NCBI GenBank assembly: GCA_905236405.1
Contig: CAJOQB010000054.1
Location: forward strand, 1-17,732
Length of the DNA stretch: 17,732 nt
Source: an uncultured Bacteroidales bacterium
GTDB taxonomy: Bacteria; Bacteroidota; Bacteroidia; Bacteroidales; P3
Direction: 5' to 3'
How positions within the stretch are numbered: position 1 is the first letter of the stretch; each line of letters starts with the position of its first letter. This document shows, piece by piece, positions 7,475 through 16,004 of the stretch. The translations under genes were made by a program, and so were the position numbers. Under the pieces are notes generated by a model. It was given only the letters and a program-made list of their open reading frames with translations, did no database searches and was not told where the DNA came from.

Positions 7475-8574
7475 TTGCTCTTGTCTGTCAATTTCACAAT
7501 CTCGTCCACGATACGCTCGGCAGCATGATGCACTCCCATTTGGCCACAAGCCTTGGCCATGGTTTCACGCTGGTTTTCATTGTCCAGCAGACGGTTGAGC
7601 ACACTGATGCCGACAGCGTTGCATTCGGCGTCGCGTACCATCAAAGCGGCTCCCTTTTCCACCAAAGCCATTGCATTCTTTGTCTGATGATCTTCTGCCA
7701 CGTTGGGCGAAGGAATCAGGATGATGGGCTTGCCTACCAAGCACAGTTCGCTGATGGCGATGGCACCAGCACGGCTCACCACCACGTCGGCAGCGGCATA
7801 GGCCATATCCATTCGATTGATGAACTGATGCACCTTCACCCATTCCTCAACTCCAGCATCGGCCACTTTCCGTTTTGCCTCTTCGTACATCCACTTGCCC
7901 GTCTGCCAAATCAGCTGCACCTTGTTGTCTTTGAAATAGGACAGGTGGTTAATCATCATCTCGTTGATGCTGCGAGCGCCTAAACTGCCCCCCACCGAGA
8001 GCACCACCGGCCTGTCGGTGTTCACTTCGAAGCAACGACAACCCTCTTCACGCGAGGCTTTCATCTCCTCGATGTCTTTTCGCACGGGGTTGCCTGTCAA
8101 GACGATTTTCTCGGCAGGGAAGAATTTGTCAAGTCCCTCGAAAGCCACACAGATGGTGGCAGCCGTCTTGGAGAGCATCTTATTGGTGAGTCCTGGATAG
8201 GAGTTTTGTTCCTGCAACAACGTGGTGTACCCCATCTTGGCAGCTGTCTTGAGCGTCGGTGCGCTGGCATAGCCACCCACGCCTACCACAATATCGGGGT
8301 CGAAGTCCTTCAGAATAGACTTCACCATTCTTTGGCTTTTCAGCATCTTGAACGGGACAGCGAGGTTTTTCAACGTCAGACGGCGTTGCAATCCTGCAAT
8401 GGGCAAAGCTTTGATTTCGTATCCAGCAGCAGGCACCTTCTCCATCTCCATACGCCCCTCGGCTCCAACAAAAAGAATCTCCGCGTCACTCCAACGCTCC
8501 TTGATGGCGTTGGCGATGGCAATGGCGGGAAAGATGTGTCCGCCCGTTCCTCCTCCACTGATGATAGCTTTCAT
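7471..8574 (-). CDS. murG: lipid II synthase MurG (GlcNAc transferase)
   Basis: Membrane-associated GT28-family glycosyltransferase that adds GlcNAc from UDP-GlcNAc to lipid I, forming lipid II. I prefer the ATG at 8574 (MKAIISGGGTGGHIFPA): it puts the first glycine-rich loop at the N-terminus as in the family, and an AAGGA sequence lies 9 nt upstream. An in-frame ATG at 8601 would overlap the ftsW stop. The 367-residue protein has GGGTGGH (7-13), VGVGGYASAP and LLQEQNSYPGLTNK in the acceptor domain, SVGGSLGARSINE in the second Rossmann domain, and SRAGAIAISELCLVGKPIILIPSP for donor binding. It ends in a 4-bp ATGA overlap with murC, suggesting translational coupling. Confidence 0.97.
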   Translation of the reverse strand: MKAIISGGGTGGHIFPAIAIANAIKERWSDAEILFVGAEGRMEMEKVPAAGYEIKALPIAGLQRRLTLKNLAVPFKMLKSQRMVKSILKDFDPDIVVGVGGYASAPTLKTAAKMGYTTLLQEQNSYPGLTNKMLSKTAATICVAFEGLDKFFPAEKIVLTGNPVRKDIEEMKASREEGCRCFEVNTDRPVVLSVGGSLGARSINEMMINHLSYFKDNKVQLIWQTGKWMYEEAKRKVADAGVEEWVKVHQFINRMDMAYAAADVVVSRAGAIAISELCLVGKPIILIPSPNVAEDHQTKNAMALVEKGAALMVRDAECNAVGISVLNRLLDNENQRETMAKACGQMGVHHAAERIVDEIVKLTDKSK

Positions 8575-8593
8575 ATATTGTATTCCTTTCTTT

Positions 8594-9886
8594 TTATTCA
8601 TTAGTTGCAGTGGTGCCGTTGTTGCTTTCGTTGGCTACGGCTACCGTCTCCATAAACTCCTTGCTTTTTTGTTTGCGGTCTTCGTCGGCCCGTTCCACTT
8701 TATTGGTGTCATAAGCCACCGACTGGATGATGCCTACGGCAAAGCCCATCATGATAAGTGCCGTACCGCCACGGCTTATCAGCGGAAGCGTCTGTCCAGT
8801 AACGGGAAGCGCTCCCACTGCCACACCCATGTTGACGACAGCTTGGATGAAAATCATCGTTCCCAATCCCGCCGACACCAACGACCCGAAGAAGCCTTTG
8901 CATCGACGCGATACACGCAGGCAACGGGCAAAGAAGAAGATGTAGAGGAACAACACGATGATGCCTCCAAGCATCCCCGATTCCTCGATGATGATGGCAT
9001 AGATAAAGTCGTTATCAGCCTCACTCATCAGACGAGCCTGCACCGTATTGCCCACACCCACGCCGAAGAAACCACCCGAGGCGACAGCCATACGAGCCAT
9101 GTTCTCCTGTGTCAACTCGTCAGGATTGGGGTTGAGCCACGAGTCAACACGGTGACCCCATGTCGTGGTACGTTCCAGCAATCCGTGCGAAGCATCCTTG
9201 TTGTAAACGCCAGCCGCCAACTCACGTTGCTGTTGGTGGTAGACATGACTCGAATAGGCCAAGAAACCCACACCCAATGCCAACACCACGCCCATTGAAA
9301 CCAACACATATCGTGTGTTGACACCACCTATCAGCATCACCATCAACGATGCCACAATCACCAGTGCCGATGTCGAGAAGTTTTCGGGGAGTATCAATCC
9401 AGCCGACAATCCCACCACTATCAGCAGTTGATAGAAGAAGGCTTTCTCGTCAAGGATATCACGGTTGACGGCAATCTGTCGCGAGAGGAAGAGCACCAAC
9501 ACCACTTTGGCAATCTCGGACGGCTGAAACTGTCCCACCACCGGTATCTCCATCCATCTACCTCCCAACACCATCACAGCCACCAACAATGCCAAACTGA
9601 TGACATACAACAGCCGCGACACTTTGGAGAACACACGGTAGTTCATGTTGGCCAACGCCACAATTTCCACAAAGGCGACAACCACATAGAGTGCATGACG
9701 GGTGAAGGCACGCCATGGTGTGGTATATGCCTTGGTGACCGCCTGCAATCCGATGGTGCTATACACAGCCACCAGCGATATCAGCATCAAAGCCATCACC
9801 ACTAACCACAGCCACAGATCGCCCTTCAACACATGCGACAGTTTAAACTCCCTTTTTTTCATACCAGCATCTTTAGTGGTTGTCAA
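8594..9886 (-). CDS. ftsW: septal peptidoglycan polymerase FtsW (SEDS family)
   Basis: Integral membrane glycosyltransferase that polymerises lipid II at the septum together with the class B PBP (ftsI here). The 430-residue product has about ten hydrophobic segments from about residue 24 to 392. SEDS motifs are visible: GQFQPSEIAKVV (118-129), GVGVGNTVQ (275-283), DNDFIYAIIIEESG (291-304) with D293 matching the catalytic Asp (E. coli FtsW D297), and LPVTGQTLPLISRGGTA (360-376). The usual LPEAH/LPQA before DFI is MSEADND here. A hydrophilic tail of about 38 residues ends the protein. It begins 6 bp after the MurD-like gene. Confidence 0.96.
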   Translation of the reverse strand: MTTTKDAGMKKREFKLSHVLKGDLWLWLVVMALMLISLVAVYSTIGLQAVTKAYTTPWRAFTRHALYVVVAFVEIVALANMNYRVFSKVSRLLYVISLALLVAVMVLGGRWMEIPVVGQFQPSEIAKVVLVLFLSRQIAVNRDILDEKAFFYQLLIVVGLSAGLILPENFSTSALVIVASLMVMLIGGVNTRYVLVSMGVVLALGVGFLAYSSHVYHQQQRELAAGVYNKDASHGLLERTTTWGHRVDSWLNPNPDELTQENMARMAVASGGFFGVGVGNTVQARLMSEADNDFIYAIIIEESGMLGGIIVLFLYIFFFARCLRVSRRCKGFFGSLVSAGLGTMIFIQAVVNMGVAVGALPVTGQTLPLISRGGTALIMMGFAVGIIQSVAYDTNKVERADEDRKQKSKEFMETVAVANESNNGTTATNE

Positions 9887-9892
9887 TTATTA

Positions 9893-10432
9893 TTACACCT
9901 CGTTGACTTCCATAGTGAAACGGGCACCCTCGCCATAGGCGTCGTTACCATTGTCGCCAGCAGGCGAGAAGAGCACCTTCTGTGTCTCGATGTTGCGATA
10001 GAACGCCACATGCACCGCCTCACCGATATTGTGTGCGTCCACCACCGACGGCACCTGACCGTCGAATGCCTCGTGCAGACGGCTGGTGTCGTTGCCTACG
10101 GCCACCAACATCGTCACCTTTTCCTTGGCAAGCGGCACCAACTTGCTGTAGTCAGCCTTGGCGTCGTCGCCGTTGGCAATCCACACCAACTTGCCCTCGT
10201 TGCTGTCGAGAGCATACCAAGTGGCGTTGACCGAACGGGAAGCGGCGTCGTTGACAAACTCTGTGCCACGGATGCGTGCCACAAACTCCATTCTGTAAGG
10301 CATCTCGTCAAAACGGTTGAAGCATTGACGCATCTGCTCGCTACGCAGGCGACGCAGTTTTTGCGAGTCGACACTGGCCAATCCCGTGTGAATGCTCTCT
10401 CGTCCTTGTTTAGCTAAAGTCTCTATGCTCAT
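9893..10432 (-). CDS. stand-alone MurD C-terminal-domain protein, probably catalytically inactive
   Basis: This 179-residue ORF sits in the slot of murD but matches only the C-terminal third of MurD. Residues about 38-99 align with the start of domain 3: FDEMPYRMEFVARIRGTEFV, NDAASRSVNATWYAL (61-75) against the family NDSKATNVNxxxYAL, and WIANGDDAKADYSKL (84-98). VLFSPAGD (153-160) is the remnant of LLSPACAS. The N-terminal UDP-binding domain and the central domain with its GxxGKTT P-loop and carbamylated lysine are absent. There is no room for them: mraY ends normally 27 bp upstream and an in-frame TAA lies two codons before the ATG. In the retained domain, positions equivalent to E. coli K319 and T321 are Ala64 and Arg66, while R302 (Arg47) and D317 (Asp62) equivalents remain. 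Ligase activity is therefore very unlikely. The ORF is intact and read in step with its neighbours, so it may be a repurposed protein. Its function is unknown. Confidence 0.85.
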   Translation of the reverse strand: MSIETLAKQGRESIHTGLASVDSQKLRRLRSEQMRQCFNRFDEMPYRMEFVARIRGTEFVNDAASRSVNATWYALDSNEGKLVWIANGDDAKADYSKLVPLAKEKVTMLVAVGNDTSRLHEAFDGQVPSVVDAHNIGEAVHVAFYRNIETQKVLFSPAGDNGNDAYGEGARFTMEVNEV

Positions 10433-10459
10433 ATCTTATTTCGATGTGTTTCTTGTTTG

Positions 10460-11749
10460 TTATCTCAGTTTCAATGTAATGATGCTTACCAACGCCAGCA
10501 TGATGGCCACGATGAGGAAACGCATCACAATTTTTTCTTCTGCCAATCCCTTCTTTTGGTAGTGGTGATGGATAGGCGTCATCAGGAAGGGACGTTTCTC
10601 TATCGGCACCAGTTGGTCGGGCGGCAGCTTGTGCTTGCGTCGGTACAGCTTGCAGCCGGTCGTCTGAATGATGACACTAAGGTCTTCCACTAAATAGACA
10701 CCGCACAGCAACGGCAGCAATAGTTCCTTGCGTATCAAGAGGGCATACACAGCGATAATGCCGCCGATGGCCAGCGACCCCGTGTCGCCCATAAATATCT
10801 CGGCAGGATGGGTGTTGAACCACAGGAAGCCGATGGTGGCACCCATGAAGGCAGCCACAAACACCACCAACTCGCCGATATTGGGCAGATACATAATATT
10901 AAGGTAGTTGGCCGTAATGATATTACCCGACACCCATGCGAGGATGGCCAAAGCGCCGCCGTTCACCGACGCCACCCCTGTGGCTAATCCGTCGATGCCG
11001 TCCGTCAGGTTGGCGGCATTGCTCACCGCCGTCACCACCAACACCACAATGAGGACATACAGCAGCCACACCCAGCGTTCTGCCCACAGACCCATCCAAG
11101 TGATGAGCTTGGCATAATCCAGCTCGTTGTTCTTCACGAAGGGGATGGTGGTCTTGGTCGACTTCATGTTTTTGCTGGTCACCACTGCCACCGAACTGCT
11201 CAGGTGCTCCGTCTCGTTTTGCACCGACTCGCTGATGACATTGGCATTGCCACCTTGCACACCGTTCATCTCGCGAACCGTGATGTCGGGATGGAACATC
11301 ATCAACAGACCTACCACCACACCGAGACTCACCTGCCCTATCACTTTGTATTTGCCAGGAAGCCCCTTCTTGTTTTTCTTGAACACCTTGATGTAGTCGT
11401 CGGCAAAGCCCACCAATCCCAACCATACCGTGGTACCCAGCATAATCAGGATATAGATGTTGTCTAACCGAGCGAACAACAGCACAGGGATGATAATGGC
11501 TGTCAAAATCAACAAGCCGCCCATGGTCGGAGTACCCTCTTTGGCTTTCTGACCGTCGAGGTTCAGGTCGCGGACCGTCTCGCCAATCTGTTTCTTGTGC
11601 AGGAATTTGACAAACGGCTTGCCGAAAATGACCAGTATCAGTATTGATGTCACCACCGACATGGCTGCACGGAACGAGAGGTAGTGGAACACTCCCGCAC
11701 CAGGAAAGTCATATACTCGGTCAAGCCAATCAAACAGATAGTATAACAT
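10460..11749 (-). CDS. mraY: phospho-MurNAc-pentapeptide transferase MraY
   Basis: Polytopic inner-membrane enzyme that transfers phospho-MurNAc-pentapeptide to undecaprenyl phosphate, making lipid I. The 429-residue protein shows KEGTPTMGG (70-78), the Asp pair in GFADDYIK (114-121), NLTDGIDGLATG (247-258), the FMGDTGSLAIGG motif (319-330) and the HHH motif TPIHHHYQKKG (391-401). An extra polar segment of about 45 residues (162-205) follows a transmembrane helix, making it longer than the roughly 360 residues of E. coli MraY; enlargements here are known in Bacteroidota. The C-terminus (FLIVAIMLALVSIITLKLR) is normal, so the neighbouring murD truncation did not damage this gene. Confidence 0.97.
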   Translation of the reverse strand: MLYYLFDWLDRVYDFPGAGVFHYLSFRAAMSVVTSILILVIFGKPFVKFLHKKQIGETVRDLNLDGQKAKEGTPTMGGLLILTAIIIPVLLFARLDNIYILIMLGTTVWLGLVGFADDYIKVFKKNKKGLPGKYKVIGQVSLGVVVGLLMMFHPDITVREMNGVQGGNANVISESVQNETEHLSSSVAVVTSKNMKSTKTTIPFVKNNELDYAKLITWMGLWAERWVWLLYVLIVVLVVTAVSNAANLTDGIDGLATGVASVNGGALAILAWVSGNIITANYLNIMYLPNIGELVVFVAAFMGATIGFLWFNTHPAEIFMGDTGSLAIGGIIAVYALLIRKELLLPLLCGVYLVEDLSVIIQTTGCKLYRRKHKLPPDQLVPIEKRPFLMTPIHHHYQKKGLAEEKIVMRFLIVAIMLALVSIITLKLR

Positions 11750-11768
11750 ATTGCAGTATCTTTTCTTT

Positions 11769-13223
11769 TTATTGTTTCTTGTTGTTCAAAGCGATGGCCA
11801 CCTCTTCCTTGTCGTCGAAGTGGTGACGCACACCGTTCACTTCTTGATAGGTCTCGTGACCCTTTCCAGCCACCAGAATGATGTCGCCCAGTTTGGCCAT
11901 CATCACCGCTGTCTTGATGGCGTTGCGACGGTCGGTGATGCGGATGGTGCGAGCCAACGCCTCGCTGTCCAACCCTGCCTCCATCTGGTCGAGGATGGTG
12001 TCGGGGTTCTCCGTCCGAGGATTGTCGGAGGTCAGTATCACACGGTTGCTCATCTTGGCGGCGATCTGTGCCATAACGGGACGTTTCAGCGGGTCGCGGT
12101 CGCCACCACAACCCACCACTGTGATGACCTCTTGGTGCGATTTCTTGATGTCGTGAATCGTGGAGAGCACATTCTCCAAGGCGTCGGGCGTGTGAGCGTA
12201 GTCGACAATGGCCACTACATCGTTGCCGTGCACATATTCGAAGCGTCCCGCCACCGGCTTCAACTCGCTGAGCAGCCGCAACGCCTCGTCGTGAGCCATG
12301 CCGCACAGCGTCGCTGTGGCATAGATGGCCGTAAGGTTGTAGGCATTGAACCGCCCCACCAACTGTGCCCACATCTCGGTGCCGTTGATTTCGAGGTTGA
12401 GGCCGTGGAACGAGTTCTCTATCATCTTGCAATGGAAGTCGGCCATCCGCTGCACGCTGTAGGTCTTCACCATGGCACGGGTGTTCTGCACCATGGTCAT
12501 GCCGTTACGGTCGTCGATGTTGACCAAAGCAAAGGCATCGGCAGGCAAATCGTCGAAGAATTTCTTCTTGGCGGCGATATAGTTGGCCATCGTCTTGTGG
12601 AAGTCGAGATGGTCATGGGTGATGTTGCTGAATATAGCACCAGCAAACGTCAAACCCGCAATACGCTGTTGCACCACCGAGTGCGAGCTCACCTCCATGA
12701 AACAGTAGCGGCAACCCGCATCGACCATCTGCTTCAACAGGCGGTTCAGCTCCAATGCGTCGGGGGTGGTATGGGTGGCAGGCACCTCCTGCTCGTCGAT
12801 GCGGTTGACGATGGTGGAAATCAAGCCCGACTTGTACCCCGCCATCTGAAACATCCTGTGCAGCAAAGTCACCGTGGTGGTCTTGCCGTTGGTGCCCGTG
12901 ATGCCAATCAGCTTCAGCTTCGACGAGGGGTTGTCGCAGTAGTTCGATGCCATCTGCCCCAAAGCATAATCAGAGTTGTCCACCTGCAGGTAGGTCACTT
13001 TGTCGTGCAATGTTTCAGGCAGCTGCTGGCACACCACCACACAGGCACCTCTCGAAATGGCATCTTCTATATATAGGTGTCCGTCGGTGTGCACCCCTTT
13101 CTGAGCCACAAAGATGTAGCCTTCCTCCACCTTGTTCGAGGCGAACGTGATGCCCTTCACCTCCCACTCTTGTGGATGAACCGCCTGGTGTTGCACACCT
13201 TTTATTATATCGTTTAGTTTCAT
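11769..13223 (-). CDS. murE: UDP-MurNAc-L-Ala-D-Glu--meso-DAP ligase MurE
   Basis: Cytoplasmic ATP-dependent ligase adding the third residue of the stem peptide. In the 484-residue protein the P-loop is GITGTNGKTTT (107-117), the likely carbamylated lysine is K219 in YIAAKKKFF, and domain 3 carries AGRFEYV and VDYAHTPDAL (340-349). SDNPRTENP (399-407) contains the DNPR signature of meso-diaminopimelate-specific MurE, so a DAP-type peptidoglycan is predicted. Its substrate is the product of MurD, whose gene in this cluster is reduced to one domain. It starts 9 bp after ftsI and ends 19 bp before mraY. Confidence 0.97.
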   Translation of the reverse strand: MKLNDIIKGVQHQAVHPQEWEVKGITFASNKVEEGYIFVAQKGVHTDGHLYIEDAISRGACVVVCQQLPETLHDKVTYLQVDNSDYALGQMASNYCDNPSSKLKLIGITGTNGKTTTVTLLHRMFQMAGYKSGLISTIVNRIDEQEVPATHTTPDALELNRLLKQMVDAGCRYCFMEVSSHSVVQQRIAGLTFAGAIFSNITHDHLDFHKTMANYIAAKKKFFDDLPADAFALVNIDDRNGMTMVQNTRAMVKTYSVQRMADFHCKMIENSFHGLNLEINGTEMWAQLVGRFNAYNLTAIYATATLCGMAHDEALRLLSELKPVAGRFEYVHGNDVVAIVDYAHTPDALENVLSTIHDIKKSHQEVITVVGCGGDRDPLKRPVMAQIAAKMSNRVILTSDNPRTENPDTILDQMEAGLDSEALARTIRITDRRNAIKTAVMMAKLGDIILVAGKGHETYQEVNGVRHHFDDKEEVAIALNNKKQ

Positions 13224-13232
13224 TGTCCTTGT

Positions 13233-15494
13233 TTAGTTTTCGAGTTCCAGACTTACCGTGTTGCCCTTGGCGAGTTTGGTGCGAGGCGACGGGAACTGAC
13301 GCACCACTTTGCCCACACCACTGAATTTCACCCCATAACCCATCTGATGCAGCAAGGCGATGGCATCCCTCACCGTCATTCCCTGACAGTTGGGCACCTG
13401 ACCCTGCGGCAGCGTGTAGGGGTAGTACCCACTCTTCCTGTGGAGGCTGTCCACCCCCTGTTCGAACACCGCCCAGATGGCACTCGAATCGGTCGTGACA
13501 AAGGGGACACGCAACGTCTGATACGCCTGCATCAGCGACAGCTGAGGAGCCTTGACCACATGAGGTTTGGTGTCTTCTGGGTTCTTTTTCAAACTGGCAA
13601 TCTTCTTGTCCATGCTGATGTTCCCCAGTTTCTTGTCGATAGCCACCACACAGTCGGCAATGTCCTTGAAGACCACCGCCGTGTTGCGACCATAGGCAGG
13701 GATGTCGTTCACCACCACCAAGCACGAGTATTTGGGGTTCTCGACAGGGAAGAAGCCAGCAAACGAAGCGTTGTAGCGAGTGGTGTTCTGATAGTTGTGG
13801 AATGCCGTACCCGTCTTGCCGGCGATGCCGTAGGTGTTGTTCTTGATGTTGTCGCCCGTGCCGCGTTCCACCACGCCCACCAACAGGTTTTTCATGATGG
13901 CCAACGTCTGGTCGGAGGCAATCTTTTCTTTGAGCACCACCGGCTTGATGGTTAGGTGTTTGGTGCCGGTGATGATCTCGCGGCAAAAGAGCGGCTTGAC
14001 CATCCTTCCGTTGCCGCCGATGGCGTTGTAGAACGTCAGCACCTGCAGCGGCGACACCATGGTGGCATAGCCGAAGCAGAAGTTGAGGAAGTCGCGATAC
14101 GAACGCTCCAAGTCGACGATGGATGCCTTGCTCTCGTTGGCACGGACATCCACATTCAGCACATCGTAGGGGAAGATGTTGCGAACCAACGTCGACAGAG
14201 CGGGGCGACGGTTGCGATAGTATTTCCATCCCAACTCACACATACCCACGTTGCTCGACTTGGCCATCACCATGGCGACGCTGGCGCTGTCGATACGGTT
14301 GTGCGAACGGTCGTCGGTGATGTAACCTTGTGTGCAGGGGAAAGTCTTCTGACCCACCTGCACCCGCATGGCGGTGTCGATATGGATAGTGGTGTCGGTC
14401 ATCATGGCGGTGAGTATCACCGTCTTGAATGTCGAGCCAGGCTCGTATACCGAACTGACGGCCACATTGGCGTTGGGGAGTTCCATGTACCGCTTCGACG
14501 CCGTGTCGAACGTCAAGCTGCTGCATGCCAACACATAGCCCGTCTCAATCTCCATCAAGATGGCACAACCCGACTGGCCGCCATGGCGGGTCAACACCCT
14601 CCGCAGCGACGTCTCGGCGATGTCTTGGAAACGGGTGTCGATGGTCGAGACGATATGGCTGCCGTCGACGACGGGACGCACCTGCGTCGAGTCGATGGTA
14701 ATGCTGCTTGTATCGTTTTGGTCGAGGGTCAAGGTACGCATACCTCCCTCCTCCACAGGCAGCCACACACCCATCGTCAGGCGTCGGCACATATACTGCC
14801 CGTCCTGACCACGCAGCAGCTCGTCGTAATAGCCCTCGAGACCCGTATAGGTGTCGCTCTCTATCTGGTTGCGGAAACCGATGGTGTTCTCGGCCAAATT
14901 GCCGTAGGTGTGGGCTCTCACCTTGCGAATCACACTTCTGCCGTCCACCTGTTTGACGATGGCCTCACGCCACCCTTTGAACTGGCATATCCTCATCCAA
15001 GCCGAATAGGGGATGCCGCGTTGCACAAGGAAGCAACGGCTGGGACGGTCTTTGGCTTTCTCGGTGTTGATTCTGTCGTGGAAATACTGAGCAGGCTTGC
15101 CGGTGGCTTCTGCCAGCACATCGCAGATGCTGTCGAGCCGCAGCGTGTAGTTCGAGTCGACAATCAGCGACCCCATCACAGGGTTGCGATGCTCGTCGAC
15201 AATCAGGTTGCCGTGTTGGTCGTATTGTTTCCGAGCCCTGCCCAAGTCGAGGTAGAAGTCGCACACAGGGATGGTCGACGCCAGAATCTTGCCGTCGCTG
15301 CTGTAGATGTTGCCGCGTTGTGCCGGGATGGTCTGCAAGTCGTGCACACGACGGGCGGCCCTTTCGCGCCACTCCTTGCCGTCGACCCATTGTGTTCTCA
15401 TCATGGCGAAGAGAATGGACGCTCCTGCCACCACGATAAGCAGCACAAAGACGATTCCCGTCAGTTTCAAACCCTTGTTGTTTTCTTCGCTCAT
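13233..15494 (-). CDS. ftsI: septal transpeptidase FtsI/PBP3 with C-terminal PASTA domain
   Basis: Class B penicillin-binding protein that cross-links septal peptidoglycan, paired with FtsW. The 753-residue protein has a short cytoplasmic N-terminus, one membrane anchor (about 11-31), a PBP-dimerisation region (IPAQRGNIYSSDGKILA, 56-72) and a transpeptidase domain. The active-site motifs are STFK (S354, K357), SSN (413-415) and KTGTA (560-564). Residues about 695-753 (VPNCQGMTVRDAIALLHQMG and beyond) form one PASTA domain. PASTA-bearing FtsI proteins are found in Bacteroidota, unlike in enterobacteria. The gene lies 39 bp downstream of the ftsL-like gene. Confidence 0.96.
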   Translation of the reverse strand: MSEENNKGLKLTGIVFVLLIVVAGASILFAMMRTQWVDGKEWRERAARRVHDLQTIPAQRGNIYSSDGKILASTIPVCDFYLDLGRARKQYDQHGNLIVDEHRNPVMGSLIVDSNYTLRLDSICDVLAEATGKPAQYFHDRINTEKAKDRPSRCFLVQRGIPYSAWMRICQFKGWREAIVKQVDGRSVIRKVRAHTYGNLAENTIGFRNQIESDTYTGLEGYYDELLRGQDGQYMCRRLTMGVWLPVEEGGMRTLTLDQNDTSSITIDSTQVRPVVDGSHIVSTIDTRFQDIAETSLRRVLTRHGGQSGCAILMEIETGYVLACSSLTFDTASKRYMELPNANVAVSSVYEPGSTFKTVILTAMMTDTTIHIDTAMRVQVGQKTFPCTQGYITDDRSHNRIDSASVAMVMAKSSNVGMCELGWKYYRNRRPALSTLVRNIFPYDVLNVDVRANESKASIVDLERSYRDFLNFCFGYATMVSPLQVLTFYNAIGGNGRMVKPLFCREIITGTKHLTIKPVVLKEKIASDQTLAIMKNLLVGVVERGTGDNIKNNTYGIAGKTGTAFHNYQNTTRYNASFAGFFPVENPKYSCLVVVNDIPAYGRNTAVVFKDIADCVVAIDKKLGNISMDKKIASLKKNPEDTKPHVVKAPQLSLMQAYQTLRVPFVTTDSSAIWAVFEQGVDSLHRKSGYYPYTLPQGQVPNCQGMTVRDAIALLHQMGYGVKFSGVGKVVRQFPSPRTKLAKGNTVSLELEN

Positions 15495-15533
15495 GATTGT
15501 TTCTATTAATTATGTATGTATTATCAATTTATA

Positions 15534-15998
15534 TTATCTCTTCTTCTTGTTGTCGAATACCGGCTCTTCGCGTTGTATCTCGTAGGGAGGTCCCGAAATG
15601 AGCCCCACGCCGATGGTGTCGAGTTTCTGTGCGATACGCGAGATTTTGATATTCTCTTGATACTCGCGTTGCATCTGGATGCGTTGCTCACGCAGATAGT
15701 CGATTTCGCGTTCCAGCCGGATCTTCTCCTTCGACAACTGCTCCACCTTGTAGCGGTTCGACACCAAGACAATGCAGTATATCACTATCAGCACCACCAA
15801 CGGCAGTTGCCGCAACGCCCATCGGCCACTGATTTTCGGCAACCGCGGCACACGATGCGGCGTACGCCGTTTGGGTCGTGACGGCTCCGACGGGGTCTCG
15901 GTGCTTTCGGTGGCACGAGCCTCCTCCGATGGGGAGGTTTGCTCTATAGGCTCCTCCAACCCCTCTTCCACTACCTTGTCTCTATACGTGTTTGCCAT
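15534..15998 (-). CDS. ftsL: FtsL-like divisome protein
   Basis: Small bitopic protein expected to bind FtsB/FtsQ and the FtsWI synthase. The 154-residue product has a long charged Ser/Pro/Thr/Glu cytoplasmic tail (1-60), basic residues before one membrane helix (about 64-80, LPLVVLIVIYCIVLVS), and a periplasmic coiled coil rich in Glu/Leu/Arg (about 81-115, VEQLSKEKIRLEREIDYLRE). The end is short (VFDNKKKR). FtsL is poorly conserved in sequence; the call rests on topology and on the position between rsmH (6-bp gap) and ftsI, which matches the FtsL-like family of Bacteroidota. Confidence 0.85.
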   Translation of the reverse strand: MANTYRDKVVEEGLEEPIEQTSPSEEARATESTETPSEPSRPKRRTPHRVPRLPKISGRWALRQLPLVVLIVIYCIVLVSNRYKVEQLSKEKIRLEREIDYLREQRIQMQREYQENIKISRIAQKLDTIGVGLISGPPYEIQREEPVFDNKKKR

Positions 15999-16004
15999 TT
16001 TCTC

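Noticed and set aside
7475..7549. Extended MurC N-terminus from 7549
   Set aside because: The extra 25 residues overlap murG, do not look like the family, and the ATGA coupling at 7474 gives the expected start.
11110..11270. MraY insertion as a novel domain
   Set aside because: Residues 162-205 are polar and low in complexity, and enlarged loops at this place are already known in Bacteroidota MraY.
13956..15509. 517-codon plus-strand ORF over ftsI (also the 441-codon ORF at 11751-13076 over murE)
   Set aside because: Both lie antisense to conserved genes and have no promoter-like or domain evidence; treated as shadows.
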